Positions 14,835 through 23,146 of a stretch of 41,900 nucleotides of DNA are shown one piece after another. Both the position numbers and the translations under genes were made by a program. Positions within the stretch are counted from its first letter, which is position 1. Each line of letters opens with the position of its first letter. The notes under the pieces are model-generated. The model saw only the letters and a list, made by a program, of their open reading frames with translations, made no database searches and had not been told where the DNA came from. The stretch is from AG25 sp035517615 (GTDB lineage Bacteria > Gemmatimonadota > Gemmatimonadetes > Gemmatimonadales > GWC2-71-9), in assembly GCA_035517615.1 (NCBI GenBank), contig DATIYM010000062.1:1-41900 (forward strand), in the 5' to 3' direction.

Positions 14835-15620
14835 CTAGCGCGGCGATCGAGACGGGAGCTCGAGTGCGGCGGCCTCGAGCGGGCGCTGCCTGAGCTCGAC
14901 CGGCGCGGTGCGACGCCCCCGCGCCGCTCGCAGGTTCAAAAGCTCGACGAATACTGAGAACCCCATCGCGAAATAGACATACCCCTTCGGCACGTCCTGC
15001 CCCACGCCGTCCGCCACCAAAGTCACCCCGATGAGCAGCAGAAACGCGAACGCGAGCATCTTGATGGTCGGATGACGCAACACGAAGGCGCTGATCGCGT
15101 TCGCCGCGAAGAGCATAACCGCGACGGAGATCACGATCGCAGCGACCATGACCTCGATCTCGCGCGCCATGCCGATGGCGGTAATCACCGAATCGAGCGA
15201 GAACACGATGTCGAGCAGCGCGATCTGGATGATCACGCTGGTGAACGTCACGCCACGCTTCCCCCTGCCCGCCCCCTCGCTCGCGCTGCCCTCGAGCTTG
15301 TCGTGAATCTCGTGTGTGCTCTTCCACATGAGGAACAGACCACCGGCGATCAGAATCAGATCTCGGCCCGAGAGCACGTGGCCCAGGACGCTGAACAGCG
15401 GTTCGGTGAGACGCATGATCCACGTGATGCAAAACAGCAGCAGCAGTCGGGTCACCATGGCCACCGCAATCCCGACGGTGCGAGCCCGCCCCTGGAGCGC
15501 GGGGGGCAGCCGACTGGCGAGCACCCACACGAAAATGATGTTGTCGATCCCCAGCACGATCTCGAGGAGCGTGAGGGTCCCGAGGGCGATCCAGCTTTCA
15601 GGTGAGGTAAGCCAGGACAT
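14835..15620 (-). CDS. TerC-family integral membrane protein
   Basis: 261 residues from the ATG at 15620. About 7 membrane segments are seen, with the two TerC hallmark motifs: EIVLGIDNIIF (about residue 22) and its repeat DIVFSLDSVITA (about 140), both with conserved acidic residues in the membrane. A Gly/Lys-rich loop lies at about 110-125. TerC/Alx-type proteins are linked to tellurite resistance and to manganese export. It follows the outer-membrane channel gene by 26 nt on the same strand, so it may be the last gene of the efflux operon. The open frame reaches 15695 inside the channel gene, but MSWLTSPESWIAL is the normal TerC start. Confidence 0.9.
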   Translation of the reverse strand: MSWLTSPESWIALGTLTLLEIVLGIDNIIFVWVLASRLPPALQGRARTVGIAVAMVTRLLLLFCITWIMRLTEPLFSVLGHVLSGRDLILIAGGLFLMWKSTHEIHDKLEGSASEGAGRGKRGVTFTSVIIQIALLDIVFSLDSVITAIGMAREIEVMVAAIVISVAVMLFAANAISAFVLRHPTIKMLAFAFLLLIGVTLVADGVGQDVPKGYVYFAMGFSVFVELLNLRAARGRRTAPVELRQRPLEAAALELPSRSPR

Positions 15621-15646
15621 CGGATTACCGCTCGCCGCGTGGGCGC

Positions 15647-17080
15647 TTAATGCGATGCGTGCGGCACGGCGAGCGAATCGGTGACGGGATCCCACCCACC
15701 GCCGAGTGCCCGATACAGCTGCACGACCGCGACGCGCTGCTGGCGCTGCAGGCTGGATTCGCCAAGCTCGGCGTCGGCGAGAATCCGCTGGGCATCGAGC
15801 AGCGTCGTGTAACTGTCGACCCCGCCGTGGTAGCGATCGGCGGCGAGCAGTACGGCGCGTCGCGCCGCTGCCACCTGCCGCAGGGCCGCATCGACCGCGA
15901 TGCCGAACTGCTCGAGCGCGAGCAGCTGATCTTCGACCTCGCGGAACGCTTCCAAGACGACCTGGTCATAGTGCGCGAGGGCGGCTTCGGTGCGGGCGCG
16001 TTCCAAGGCGACCTGCTTGCCGCTGCGGCCACTATTAAGAATGGGCAGCAGGACATTGGCGCCGAGATGCCAGAAGCCCGTCATGGCGCCGAACAACTGA
16101 TCCACTGCGTCGGTGCGGGTGCCTGCGGCGCCGGTCAGCGAAATCGTGGGGAAGCGCGCGGCAATGGCCGCGCCGATCTGCGCATTGGCGGCGTGCAATT
16201 CTTCTTCGGCTTGCCGGATGTCCGGCCGGCGCTCGAGCAGCGTCGAGGGGAGCCCCGCGGGAACGCGTGCGGGGAATTGCTGATTCACGAGGGCGGCGCC
16301 ACGCGGCACCGTGCCCGGCATGCGCCCGAGCAGCACGTTGAGCTCATGCTCCTTTTGCCCGCCCTGCAGCCGTATCTGTGCGAGCCGGGCTTCAGCGTTG
16401 GCGAGCTCCGACTCGCCCTGGCGCACGTCCAACTCGGAGGTCAAGCCGCCTTCGAAGCGGGAGCGGGCAAGATCGAGTGACACGCGGCGAGTCGACACGT
16501 TCGACTCCGCGATCACTGCCTGCTGGTCGAAGTCGCGCAGCTCGAGGTAGGCCCGCGCCACGTCGCCCACGACGGTCACGATCACGGCGCGGCGTCCGTA
16601 TTCACTCGCCAAAAGCGACGCCTGGGCGGATTCATTGAGGCGGCGCAGCCGTCCCCAGAAATCGAGCTCCCAGCTGACCGTCGCACCGACCTGAAAGAAG
16701 TCATACTGGCCCACGCCGAATCCCAGCAGGGTGTCGTGCACCTCGCGCTTCAGCGCGCTGCCGCTGGCATCGATTTGCGGCAGGAACTCGAGGCGCTGGA
16801 TGCCGAGCTGCGCACGCGCTTCGTTGACGTGGGCGAGCGCAACGCGGAGGTCGCGGTTCTCCTGGAGCGCGACGCGGACGAGGCGCTGTAGCGTGGTATC
16901 GCCCAGCACGTCCCACCAGTGCAGGTTGGCATAGGAGGAGTCGTTGACGGAGAGCGTCGTGTCGGTCCAGTGCTCCGGCACGGCCTCGTTGGGCCGCTTG
17001 TAGCCCGGGCCCAGGGCACAGGCGGCGGCGCTCGCCGCAACCAATACCGCCGCGAGCCGGCGCGCCGTGGCGGTGCGCAT
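15647..17080 (-). CDS. TolC/OprM-type outer-membrane efflux lipoprotein
   Basis: 477 residues. The N-terminus MRTATARRLAAVLVAASAAAC has a lipobox ending at Cys21 and continues LGPGYKRPNEAVPEHW, as in OprM/NodT proteins. Two OEP repeats follow, with RRPDIRQAEEELHAANAQIGAAIAARFP (second repeat entry) and GGVDSYTTLLDAQR (typical of the C-terminal repeat). It forms the trimeric exit duct for the adjacent RND pump. The ATG at 17080 overlaps the pump stop (TGATG), which decides the start; the open frame beyond it lies inside the pump gene. Confidence 0.93.
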   Translation of the reverse strand: MRTATARRLAAVLVAASAAACALGPGYKRPNEAVPEHWTDTTLSVNDSSYANLHWWDVLGDTTLQRLVRVALQENRDLRVALAHVNEARAQLGIQRLEFLPQIDASGSALKREVHDTLLGFGVGQYDFFQVGATVSWELDFWGRLRRLNESAQASLLASEYGRRAVIVTVVGDVARAYLELRDFDQQAVIAESNVSTRRVSLDLARSRFEGGLTSELDVRQGESELANAEARLAQIRLQGGQKEHELNVLLGRMPGTVPRGAALVNQQFPARVPAGLPSTLLERRPDIRQAEEELHAANAQIGAAIAARFPTISLTGAAGTRTDAVDQLFGAMTGFWHLGANVLLPILNSGRSGKQVALERARTEAALAHYDQVVLEAFREVEDQLLALEQFGIAVDAALRQVAAARRAVLLAADRYHGGVDSYTTLLDAQRILADAELGESSLQRQQRVAVVQLYRALGGGWDPVTDSLAVPHASH

Positions 17081-20000
17081 CAATGGGCGCTCGGCGCCTT
17101 GGCCGCGAGCGCGGGCTCCGGCACCGTTCCCCGCTCCTCGCGCGGTTTCTTCTTCTTTCCGAAGGTCCAGCTCTCGGTCCAGGCAAACAGCGCCGGCACG
17201 ATGAAGACACCGACCGCGGTCGCGATCGACATCCCCCACACGACCGCGGTGCCCATCACGTTCTGCGCGCCGGCACCGGATCCCGATGCCCGCATCATGG
17301 GAATGCACCCCATGATAAATGCGAACGCGGTCATCAGGATCGGCCGGAAGCGCGTCTTGGCCGCCTCCAGGGCCGCGTCCTCGAGGCTCGACCCCTCCTC
17401 GTACTTCACCCGCGCGAACTCTACGATGAGGATCGCGTTCTTCGCCGCGAGTCCGATGAGCATGATCAGCCCGATTTGCACGTACACGTTGTTGTCGTAG
17501 TGCATGGCCCACGCGCCGAGGAACGCGCCCAGCGCGACGAGCGGCGTCTCGAGCAACACGGCCCACGGCAAACGCCAGCTTTCATACTGGGCCGCGAGCA
17601 GCAGGAAGACGAATACCACCGCGAGCACGAACGTCGGCGCGGCGGGCGGCGCCACCTTCTCTTGATACGACATGCTCGAGTACGCATAGCCCATCTCGGG
17701 CGGCAGAACCTTGGCGGCCGTTTGCTCGAGTGCTTGCATGGCCTGTTGCGAGCTGTAGCCCGGCGCGGGGACCCCAGAGATCTCGACCGAGCGGAACAGG
17801 TTGAAGCGGGTCGTGATCTCCGTGCCCGAGGAGGGCGTGACGCTCAGCAGCGTCGCCAACGGCGCCATGTCGTTGGTGGTTTTGCTGCGCACGTACAGCT
17901 GGCCGATGTTCTCGGGGCGCGCGCGGAAGGCTGCTTCGGCCTGCACGTACACGCGGTACAGCCGGCCGAACCGGTTGAAGTCGTTGACGTACGCGCCGCC
18001 CATGAACGCCGACAGTCCCTGGAACACGTCGTTGATCGGAATGCCGAGCTGTCGGGCCTTCTCACGATCGAGATTGACCGAGATCTGCGGCGTCGTGGGA
18101 TTGAACGAGGTGAACAGGTTCGCAAGCTCGGGGCGCTTCCGGGCCTCGAGCAGGAACGCCTGGGTTTGACGGCCGAGGTCTTCGACCGTGAACGTTCCGC
18201 TCCGGTCCTGCAGCAGGAAGTTGAATCCGCCCGCGGCGCCGAAACCCGAGATCGTCGGCGGCATGAAGGGGAACGCAACAGCACCGGGCAGCTGCGCCAG
18301 CTCGGCGCCTACGGTCTTTTGAATGCCGGCGACTTGCAGCGCCTTGCTCTTGCGCTCGTCCCACGGCTTGAGCCGGCAGAAGAACGAGCCGAACTCCGGG
18401 CTGAAACTGTTGGTGAGCATGCCCAGCCCGCCGATCGCATTGCAGGCTTCGATGCCGTCGGTCTTGCCGACGATGGCCTCGATCTGGCCCAACACCTGGC
18501 TGGTCCGCTGCAACGAGGAGCCCAGGGGCAGCTGCACGTTGATCATGAAAATCCCCTGGTCCTCGTCCGGGACGAAGCCGCCGGGCAGCACCTTCGCCAC
18601 GAAGCCCGTGGCCACACCGGATGCGGCAACCACGATCAGTGCCAGGATGGTGCGACGCACGAACAGACGCGATACGGTGACGTAGCCGGCCGTCGTGCGC
18701 TCGAATGTCTTGTTGAACCAGCCGAAGAACTTCCCCAACGGCCCTTTGGTCGCCCCGTGGCCTGACTTGAGGATCATGGCGCACAGCGCGGGAGAGAGCG
18801 ACAGCGCGCTGAAGGCGGACAGCAGCACCGAAACGGCGATGGTGAGCGCGAACTGCTGGTACAAACGTCCCGTCAATCCGCCCAGCAGCGCCACGGGCAC
18901 GAACACCGCCGACAGAATCAACGCAATGGCGACGACCGGCCCGGAGACCTCCTTCATGGCTTGGACGGTGGCGTCATGGGGCGTCTTGCCATGTTGGATG
19001 TGGTGCATGACCGCTTCGACCACTACGATCGCGTCGTCCACCACAATGCCGATCGCGAGCACCAGTCCGAACATCGTGAGCGTATTGATCGAAAAGCCGA
19101 GCATCGGGAAGAAAATGAACGTCCCGATGAGCGAGACCGGTACGGTCAGAAGCGGGATGATGGTGGCGCGCACGCTCTGCAGGAAGATGAACACCACCAG
19201 CGTGACGAGAATGAAGGCCTCGACCAGGGTGTGGAGGATCCCTTCGATCGACGCCTTCACCGCGGGCGTCGTATCGTAGGTGATCATGTAGTCCATGTCC
19301 GCCGGGAAGAACTTCTTCAGCTCGTCGAGCGTGTGGTAAATGCCTTCGGCCGATTTGAGCTGGTTGGCGCCGGGCAGCAGGTACACGGCGAGTACGCCCG
19401 CAGGCTTGCCGTTGAGCCGGCCGAACGAGCGGTAGTTTTCGCTGCCCAGCTCCGTGTGCCCGATGTCGCGGATGCGGACGATGCCGCCGTTCGGCGTCTG
19501 CCGCACGATGATGTTGTCGAACTCGTCGGCGTTCACGAGCCGGCCGGGTGCGCGCACCGTATACGTGAACTGTTGCCCGGGTGGCGCGGGCTCATCGCCC
19601 ACCTTGCCCGCCGGCGCCTGCAGGTTCTGCTCCTTAATAGCGTTCGTCACATCGGCCGTGGTGATCCCGAGCGTGGCCATCCGGTCGGGCTTGAGCCACA
19701 CGCGCATGGCGTATTCAGCACCGCCGTACAGATCGACCTGCGCGACACCGGGCACGCGGAGAATCGCGTCGCGGACGTTGATCATCGCGTAGTTGTTGAG
19801 GAACTGCGCGTCATACGTCCCGTTGGGCGAGTACAGCGAGATCACGTTCAGGATGCTGGGATTGATCTTCTTGACCGTCACGCCCTGCTGGATCACTTCC
19901 TGCGGCAGCCGCGACTGCGCCTGCGAGACCCGGTTCTGGGTCAGCACGTTGGCCATGTCGCGGTTCATCTCCACCTCGAACGACACGTCGAGCAGCATGC

Positions 20001-20259
20001 GGCCATCGCTCGTGTTGAGCGACTTCATGTAGATCATGTTGTCGACGCCGTTCACCTGCTGCTCGATCGGCGTCGCGACCGACTGTTCGACGACCTCGGC
20101 GGACGCGCCAGGATACGTCGTCTCGACGCGGATCGTGGGCGGCGCGAGACTGGGATACTGTTCGATGGGAAGCTTCCGCAGGATGGCGAGACCCAGAAGC
20201 ACCATCACGATCGAGATCACGATCGCGACGGTGGGTCGTCGGATAAAGAAATCAGCCAT
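17080..20259 (-). CDS. RND multidrug efflux pump, AcrB/HAE1 family
   Basis: 1059 residues, full family length. The start ADFFIRRPTVAIVISIVMV (TM1) and the porter-domain entry TYPGASAEVVEQSVATPIEQQ are typical. The proton-relay aspartates lie in TM4 (GIVVDDAIVVVEA, about 405-417). The matching lysine lies in TM10 (AAKNAILIVEFA). The C-terminus is short and charged. It exports hydrophobic drugs, bile-type or phenolic compounds using the proton gradient; the substrate cannot be read from sequence. It is the middle gene of the adaptor-pump-channel operon, 3 nt after the adaptor stop. Confidence 0.96.
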   Translation of the reverse strand: MADFFIRRPTVAIVISIVMVLLGLAILRKLPIEQYPSLAPPTIRVETTYPGASAEVVEQSVATPIEQQVNGVDNMIYMKSLNTSDGRMLLDVSFEVEMNRDMANVLTQNRVSQAQSRLPQEVIQQGVTVKKINPSILNVISLYSPNGTYDAQFLNNYAMINVRDAILRVPGVAQVDLYGGAEYAMRVWLKPDRMATLGITTADVTNAIKEQNLQAPAGKVGDEPAPPGQQFTYTVRAPGRLVNADEFDNIIVRQTPNGGIVRIRDIGHTELGSENYRSFGRLNGKPAGVLAVYLLPGANQLKSAEGIYHTLDELKKFFPADMDYMITYDTTPAVKASIEGILHTLVEAFILVTLVVFIFLQSVRATIIPLLTVPVSLIGTFIFFPMLGFSINTLTMFGLVLAIGIVVDDAIVVVEAVMHHIQHGKTPHDATVQAMKEVSGPVVAIALILSAVFVPVALLGGLTGRLYQQFALTIAVSVLLSAFSALSLSPALCAMILKSGHGATKGPLGKFFGWFNKTFERTTAGYVTVSRLFVRRTILALIVVAASGVATGFVAKVLPGGFVPDEDQGIFMINVQLPLGSSLQRTSQVLGQIEAIVGKTDGIEACNAIGGLGMLTNSFSPEFGSFFCRLKPWDERKSKALQVAGIQKTVGAELAQLPGAVAFPFMPPTISGFGAAGGFNFLLQDRSGTFTVEDLGRQTQAFLLEARKRPELANLFTSFNPTTPQISVNLDREKARQLGIPINDVFQGLSAFMGGAYVNDFNRFGRLYRVYVQAEAAFRARPENIGQLYVRSKTTNDMAPLATLLSVTPSSGTEITTRFNLFRSVEISGVPAPGYSSQQAMQALEQTAAKVLPPEMGYAYSSMSYQEKVAPPAAPTFVLAVVFVFLLLAAQYESWRLPWAVLLETPLVALGAFLGAWAMHYDNNVYVQIGLIMLIGLAAKNAILIVEFARVKYEEGSSLEDAALEAAKTRFRPILMTAFAFIMGCIPMMRASGSGAGAQNVMGTAVVWGMSIATAVGVFIVPALFAWTESWTFGKKKKPREERGTVPEPALAAKAPSAH

Positions 20260-20262
20260 AGG

Positions 20263-21450
20263 TCAGCGCCGCTGAGTAGTGTCGGAGGCCTGCGACGCCG
20301 CGGGGGGGCTCTGTGCCGAGTCCGCGGGCGCGCGCGTCGCGTGGACCTTCACCCCGGGGCGGACCTTCTGCATTCCGTCGACCACCACGATGTCGTTCGC
20401 GGTGAGCCCTGAGTCCACCACCCAGTCGCTGCCCACCCTCGCTCCCGCCTTGATGGGCCGAATCTCAACCGTACTGTCGGGCTTGAGCACGCCGATCGAG
20501 TAAGTCCCCTGCAATTCGCGCACGGCGCGCTGCGGCAGGACGATGGCGTTGGATCGCGTGGTGACCGGCGCGCGAATCCGGCCGAACTGTCCGGGACGCA
20601 GGAGGCCGGTGGGATTAGGGAACAACGCTTCAATGCCGAGCGTGCCCGTCGTGGGATCCACGTTGCGGTCTACCGTCACCACGTGTCCCTTGCTGCCGTA
20701 CACGGACCCGTCCGCCAACACCAGATCGAGCTGCGCGTTGCCTGGTGGGCGATGCTCCGTCTGTCCAGCCGTGTCGCCGAGCGCCCGCATGAGCGTGAGG
20801 TATTCCTGTTCCGAGATGCGGAACTTGACCTTGATCGTGTCCATCTGCGAGACGACGGTCAGCAACGTCGGTCCGGGGCTGCCGACCAACGATCCGACGT
20901 CGGCCTGCGCCACGCCGGCCAATCCCGTGATGGGCGTCGTCACGCGCGTGTAGCCGAGGTTGAGCTCTGCGTTTTGCAGGACGGCGCGCGCGGCGTCGAC
21001 CTGTCCCTTCGCGGCGTCTTGCGCAGCCACGGCGTGATCCAGGTCTTGCTGGCTCACCGCGTGGCGTTCGGCCAACGGCCGCAGCCGGTTGACGTCGGTG
21101 TTCGCCTTCGAGAGCCCCGCCTGCGCCTGCACGAGCGTCGCCCGCGCCTGCGCGGCCGCCGCCTGGTATTCCTGGGGATCGATCTGGAACAGGAGGGCGC
21201 CCTTCTTCACCATGGTGCCCTCCTGATAGGCCTTCTGCAGGAGATACCCTTTCACGCGCGCGCGAATCTCCACGTCATTCGCGCCGAACGTCTGAGCGGC
21301 CCATTCCCGCACGATCGGGACATCGCGCACCTGTACTGGAGCGACGACCACATCGACAGCGGTGGGCGCGGATTTCTTCTCTCCGCCGCACGCGGCACCG
21401 AGCAGTGCCAGCGTGCAGCCGGCGGCGAAGGCGCGAGACCATCGAATCAT
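20263..21450 (-). CDS. RND periplasmic adaptor (AcrA/MexA type lipoprotein)
   Basis: 395 residues from the ATG at 21450. The start MIRWSRAFAAGCTLALLGAAC is a signal with a near-canonical lipobox, followed by GGEKK. Then come the membrane-fusion-protein strand EIRARVKGYLLQKAYQEGTMVKKGALLFQIDP (lipoyl-like half), an alpha-helical hairpin (about 100-165), the second lipoyl half YTRVTTPITGLAG, and beta-barrel/membrane-proximal domains with RPGQFGRI. The family brace is complete. The frame is open to 21921 into the divergent porin gene but lacks family content there. First gene of the efflux operon. Confidence 0.94.
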   Translation of the reverse strand: MIRWSRAFAAGCTLALLGAACGGEKKSAPTAVDVVVAPVQVRDVPIVREWAAQTFGANDVEIRARVKGYLLQKAYQEGTMVKKGALLFQIDPQEYQAAAAQARATLVQAQAGLSKANTDVNRLRPLAERHAVSQQDLDHAVAAQDAAKGQVDAARAVLQNAELNLGYTRVTTPITGLAGVAQADVGSLVGSPGPTLLTVVSQMDTIKVKFRISEQEYLTLMRALGDTAGQTEHRPPGNAQLDLVLADGSVYGSKGHVVTVDRNVDPTTGTLGIEALFPNPTGLLRPGQFGRIRAPVTTRSNAIVLPQRAVRELQGTYSIGVLKPDSTVEIRPIKAGARVGSDWVVDSGLTANDIVVVDGMQKVRPGVKVHATRAPADSAQSPPAASQASDTTQRR

Positions 21451-21542
21451 GAACACCGCCCGGGGTTCGGGGACGGAAGTGGCAACGCTCTGAAGCTGGC
21501 CTTCCACGCCAACCTGTGGCATTGAACCAAGGTGAAATACAG

Positions 21543-21569
21543 GTAACGGCGCGTAACGTTGGAGTAACG
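21543..21569. promoter_or_regulatory. Three phased GTAACG direct repeats in the pump/porin divergent region
   Basis: GTAACG occurs at 21543, 21553 and 21564, spacing 10 and 11 nt, i.e. one helical turn each. This is the pattern used by OmpR-type response regulators that bind direct repeats. The 202-nt region 21451-21652 separates the adaptor gene (minus) from the porin (plus) and must hold both promoters. No convincing -35/-10 pair was picked. Confidence 0.45.
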
Positions 21570-21652
21570 ATCGTTTGGTAGGCCGAAGGTCCAATACCAG
21601 GGTCACCCGCCGGACCGCCACCTTGGTCCCATCTCCAGCGCAGGTCGTTGTA

Positions 21653-23122
21653 ATGATGCGTTTGCGTAGCACGCTCCTGAGCTTCGCTCTTTGCGTCGCG
21701 ACTCGACAGGTCACAGCCCAGGGACAGACCCAGCAACCGGCACCGCAAGCGGGGGCGACCCCGCCACCCGCTGCGGCCCCAGCGCCGGCACCGGCGACGC
21801 CGCCTCCAGCCGCACCCGCGACATCCCCGGCCCCCGCCCACGCTCCCGCCGCGGAAGAGCGCCCCACCGGGCTTCCGAAGAAGGTCAACTGGACGTTCAA
21901 CCTCGATGCCGGTGGCGGCATGTTCGGCTTTGGAAATTCTCTCTACCGCGACCGCATTCCTGACGACCCTTCGGGCGATCTCGGCGGTAACTGGTTCGAG
22001 AGCTACGCCAAGCCCGCGCTTTCGGGCTCGGTCGAGAACGCGCACGGCGAATGGTTCGCCAAAGTCAGCGCCGTGGGTGAACGCACCTTCGACACTCCTC
22101 CCGTGCCACTGGTGGGAAGCGCGCAGTCGTCGTTCAAAGTCGAGGACATGTACATCGGATGGCGTTCAGGCAAGACGATGCCGTCACTGGGAGAAAATGC
22201 GCTCGAGTTCTCGCTGGGACGCGAGCAGTACAAGATCGGACACGGCTTTCTGCTGTGGGATGGCTCCGCCGAAGGTGGAAGCCGCGGTGGCTTCTGGAGC
22301 AACGCGCGCAAGGCGTGGGGGTTTGCCGGGCTCGGCAAACTGAACGCGAAGAACAACAAGTTCGAATTGTTTTATCTCGACCGCGATGAGCTGCCGGAGA
22401 ACAACTCGAACACCAAGGTGGCCGGCGCGAACTATGAGTTCGTGCTCGATACCGCGACCACCATCGGCGCTACGTACATGCACTTCATGGCGAATCCCGA
22501 CGGCGCGAACAATCCGCTTCCCGCGCGCGACGGCATGAACGTGTACAACCTCCGGCTCTACAGCGCCCCGCTGCGCCAGCTGCGCCAGCTCTCATTCGAA
22601 TTCGAATGGGCCCGCGAGAACAACGGCGACCTGATCCAGTCCACCGCGTGGACCGCACAGGCCGCCTTCGAGTTCTCGAAAGTGAAGTGGACGCCGAAGC
22701 TCTCGTACCGCTACGCCTTCTTCAAGGGGGACGATCCCGCCACGCCGGCGAATGAGGCGTTCGATCCCTTGCTCCCCGGATTTTACGATTGGGGCACGTG
22801 GTGGCAGGGAGAGATCGGGGGCGAGTACTTCCTCTCCAATTCGAACCTCGTATCCCACCAGGCACGACTCCACCTGACGCCGTTCGCGTCCTTGAGCGGC
22901 GGCCTCATCGGGTACTCCTTCAAGTTCGACCAACTCCCTGCTGGCGTCACGTCCAAGAATCTGCTCTCCGAGATCGATCTGTACGCCGACTGGAAGGTGA
23001 ACTCGAATTTCATCGTCAGCTTCGTTGCCGCAGTGGCACACCCCCAGGATGCCGCCACACAGGCTTATGGACGGACCTCGAATTTCACCTACGGAATGAT
23101 CTATGTCGCGTATTCCTACTGA
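21653..23122 (+). CDS. Outer-membrane porin, alginate-export (AlgE/OprD-like) type
   Basis: 489 residues. Signal peptide MMRLRSTLLSFALCVATRQVTAQ (cleavage after about residue 23), then about 50 residues of Ala/Pro/Gln-rich periplasmic linker. The beta-barrel starts near NLDAGGGMFGFGN. Alternating strands with aromatic girdles (EDMYIGWRSG, EFSLGREQYKIGHGF, YNLRLYSAP) and a terminal tyrosine (VAYSY) mark an outer-membrane barrel. It resembles the alginate_exp porin family; what passes is unknown. It ends 24 nt before the arginine decarboxylase gene, so a role in uptake or release of basic amino acids or polyamines is possible (inference). The first ATG of an ATGATG pair is used; the frame open to 21575 lacks a signal. 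Confidence 0.75.
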   Translation: MMRLRSTLLSFALCVATRQVTAQGQTQQPAPQAGATPPPAAAPAPAPATPPPAAPATSPAPAHAPAAEERPTGLPKKVNWTFNLDAGGGMFGFGNSLYRDRIPDDPSGDLGGNWFESYAKPALSGSVENAHGEWFAKVSAVGERTFDTPPVPLVGSAQSSFKVEDMYIGWRSGKTMPSLGENALEFSLGREQYKIGHGFLLWDGSAEGGSRGGFWSNARKAWGFAGLGKLNAKNNKFELFYLDRDELPENNSNTKVAGANYEFVLDTATTIGATYMHFMANPDGANNPLPARDGMNVYNLRLYSAPLRQLRQLSFEFEWARENNGDLIQSTAWTAQAAFEFSKVKWTPKLSYRYAFFKGDDPATPANEAFDPLLPGFYDWGTWWQGEIGGEYFLSNSNLVSHQARLHLTPFASLSGGLIGYSFKFDQLPAGVTSKNLLSEIDLYADWKVNSNFIVSFVAAVAHPQDAATQAYGRTSNFTYGMIYVAYSY

Positions 23123-23146
23123 TGCACGCGCACGTCGGGTAAGCAC

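Noticed and set aside
18961..20412. 483-codon plus-strand frame over the RND pump
   Set aside because: Composition shadow of the pump gene; no recognisable domain.
21451..21921. N-terminal extension of the RND adaptor
   Set aside because: Gly/Ala repeats over the divergent porin start; the lipoprotein signal begins at 21450.
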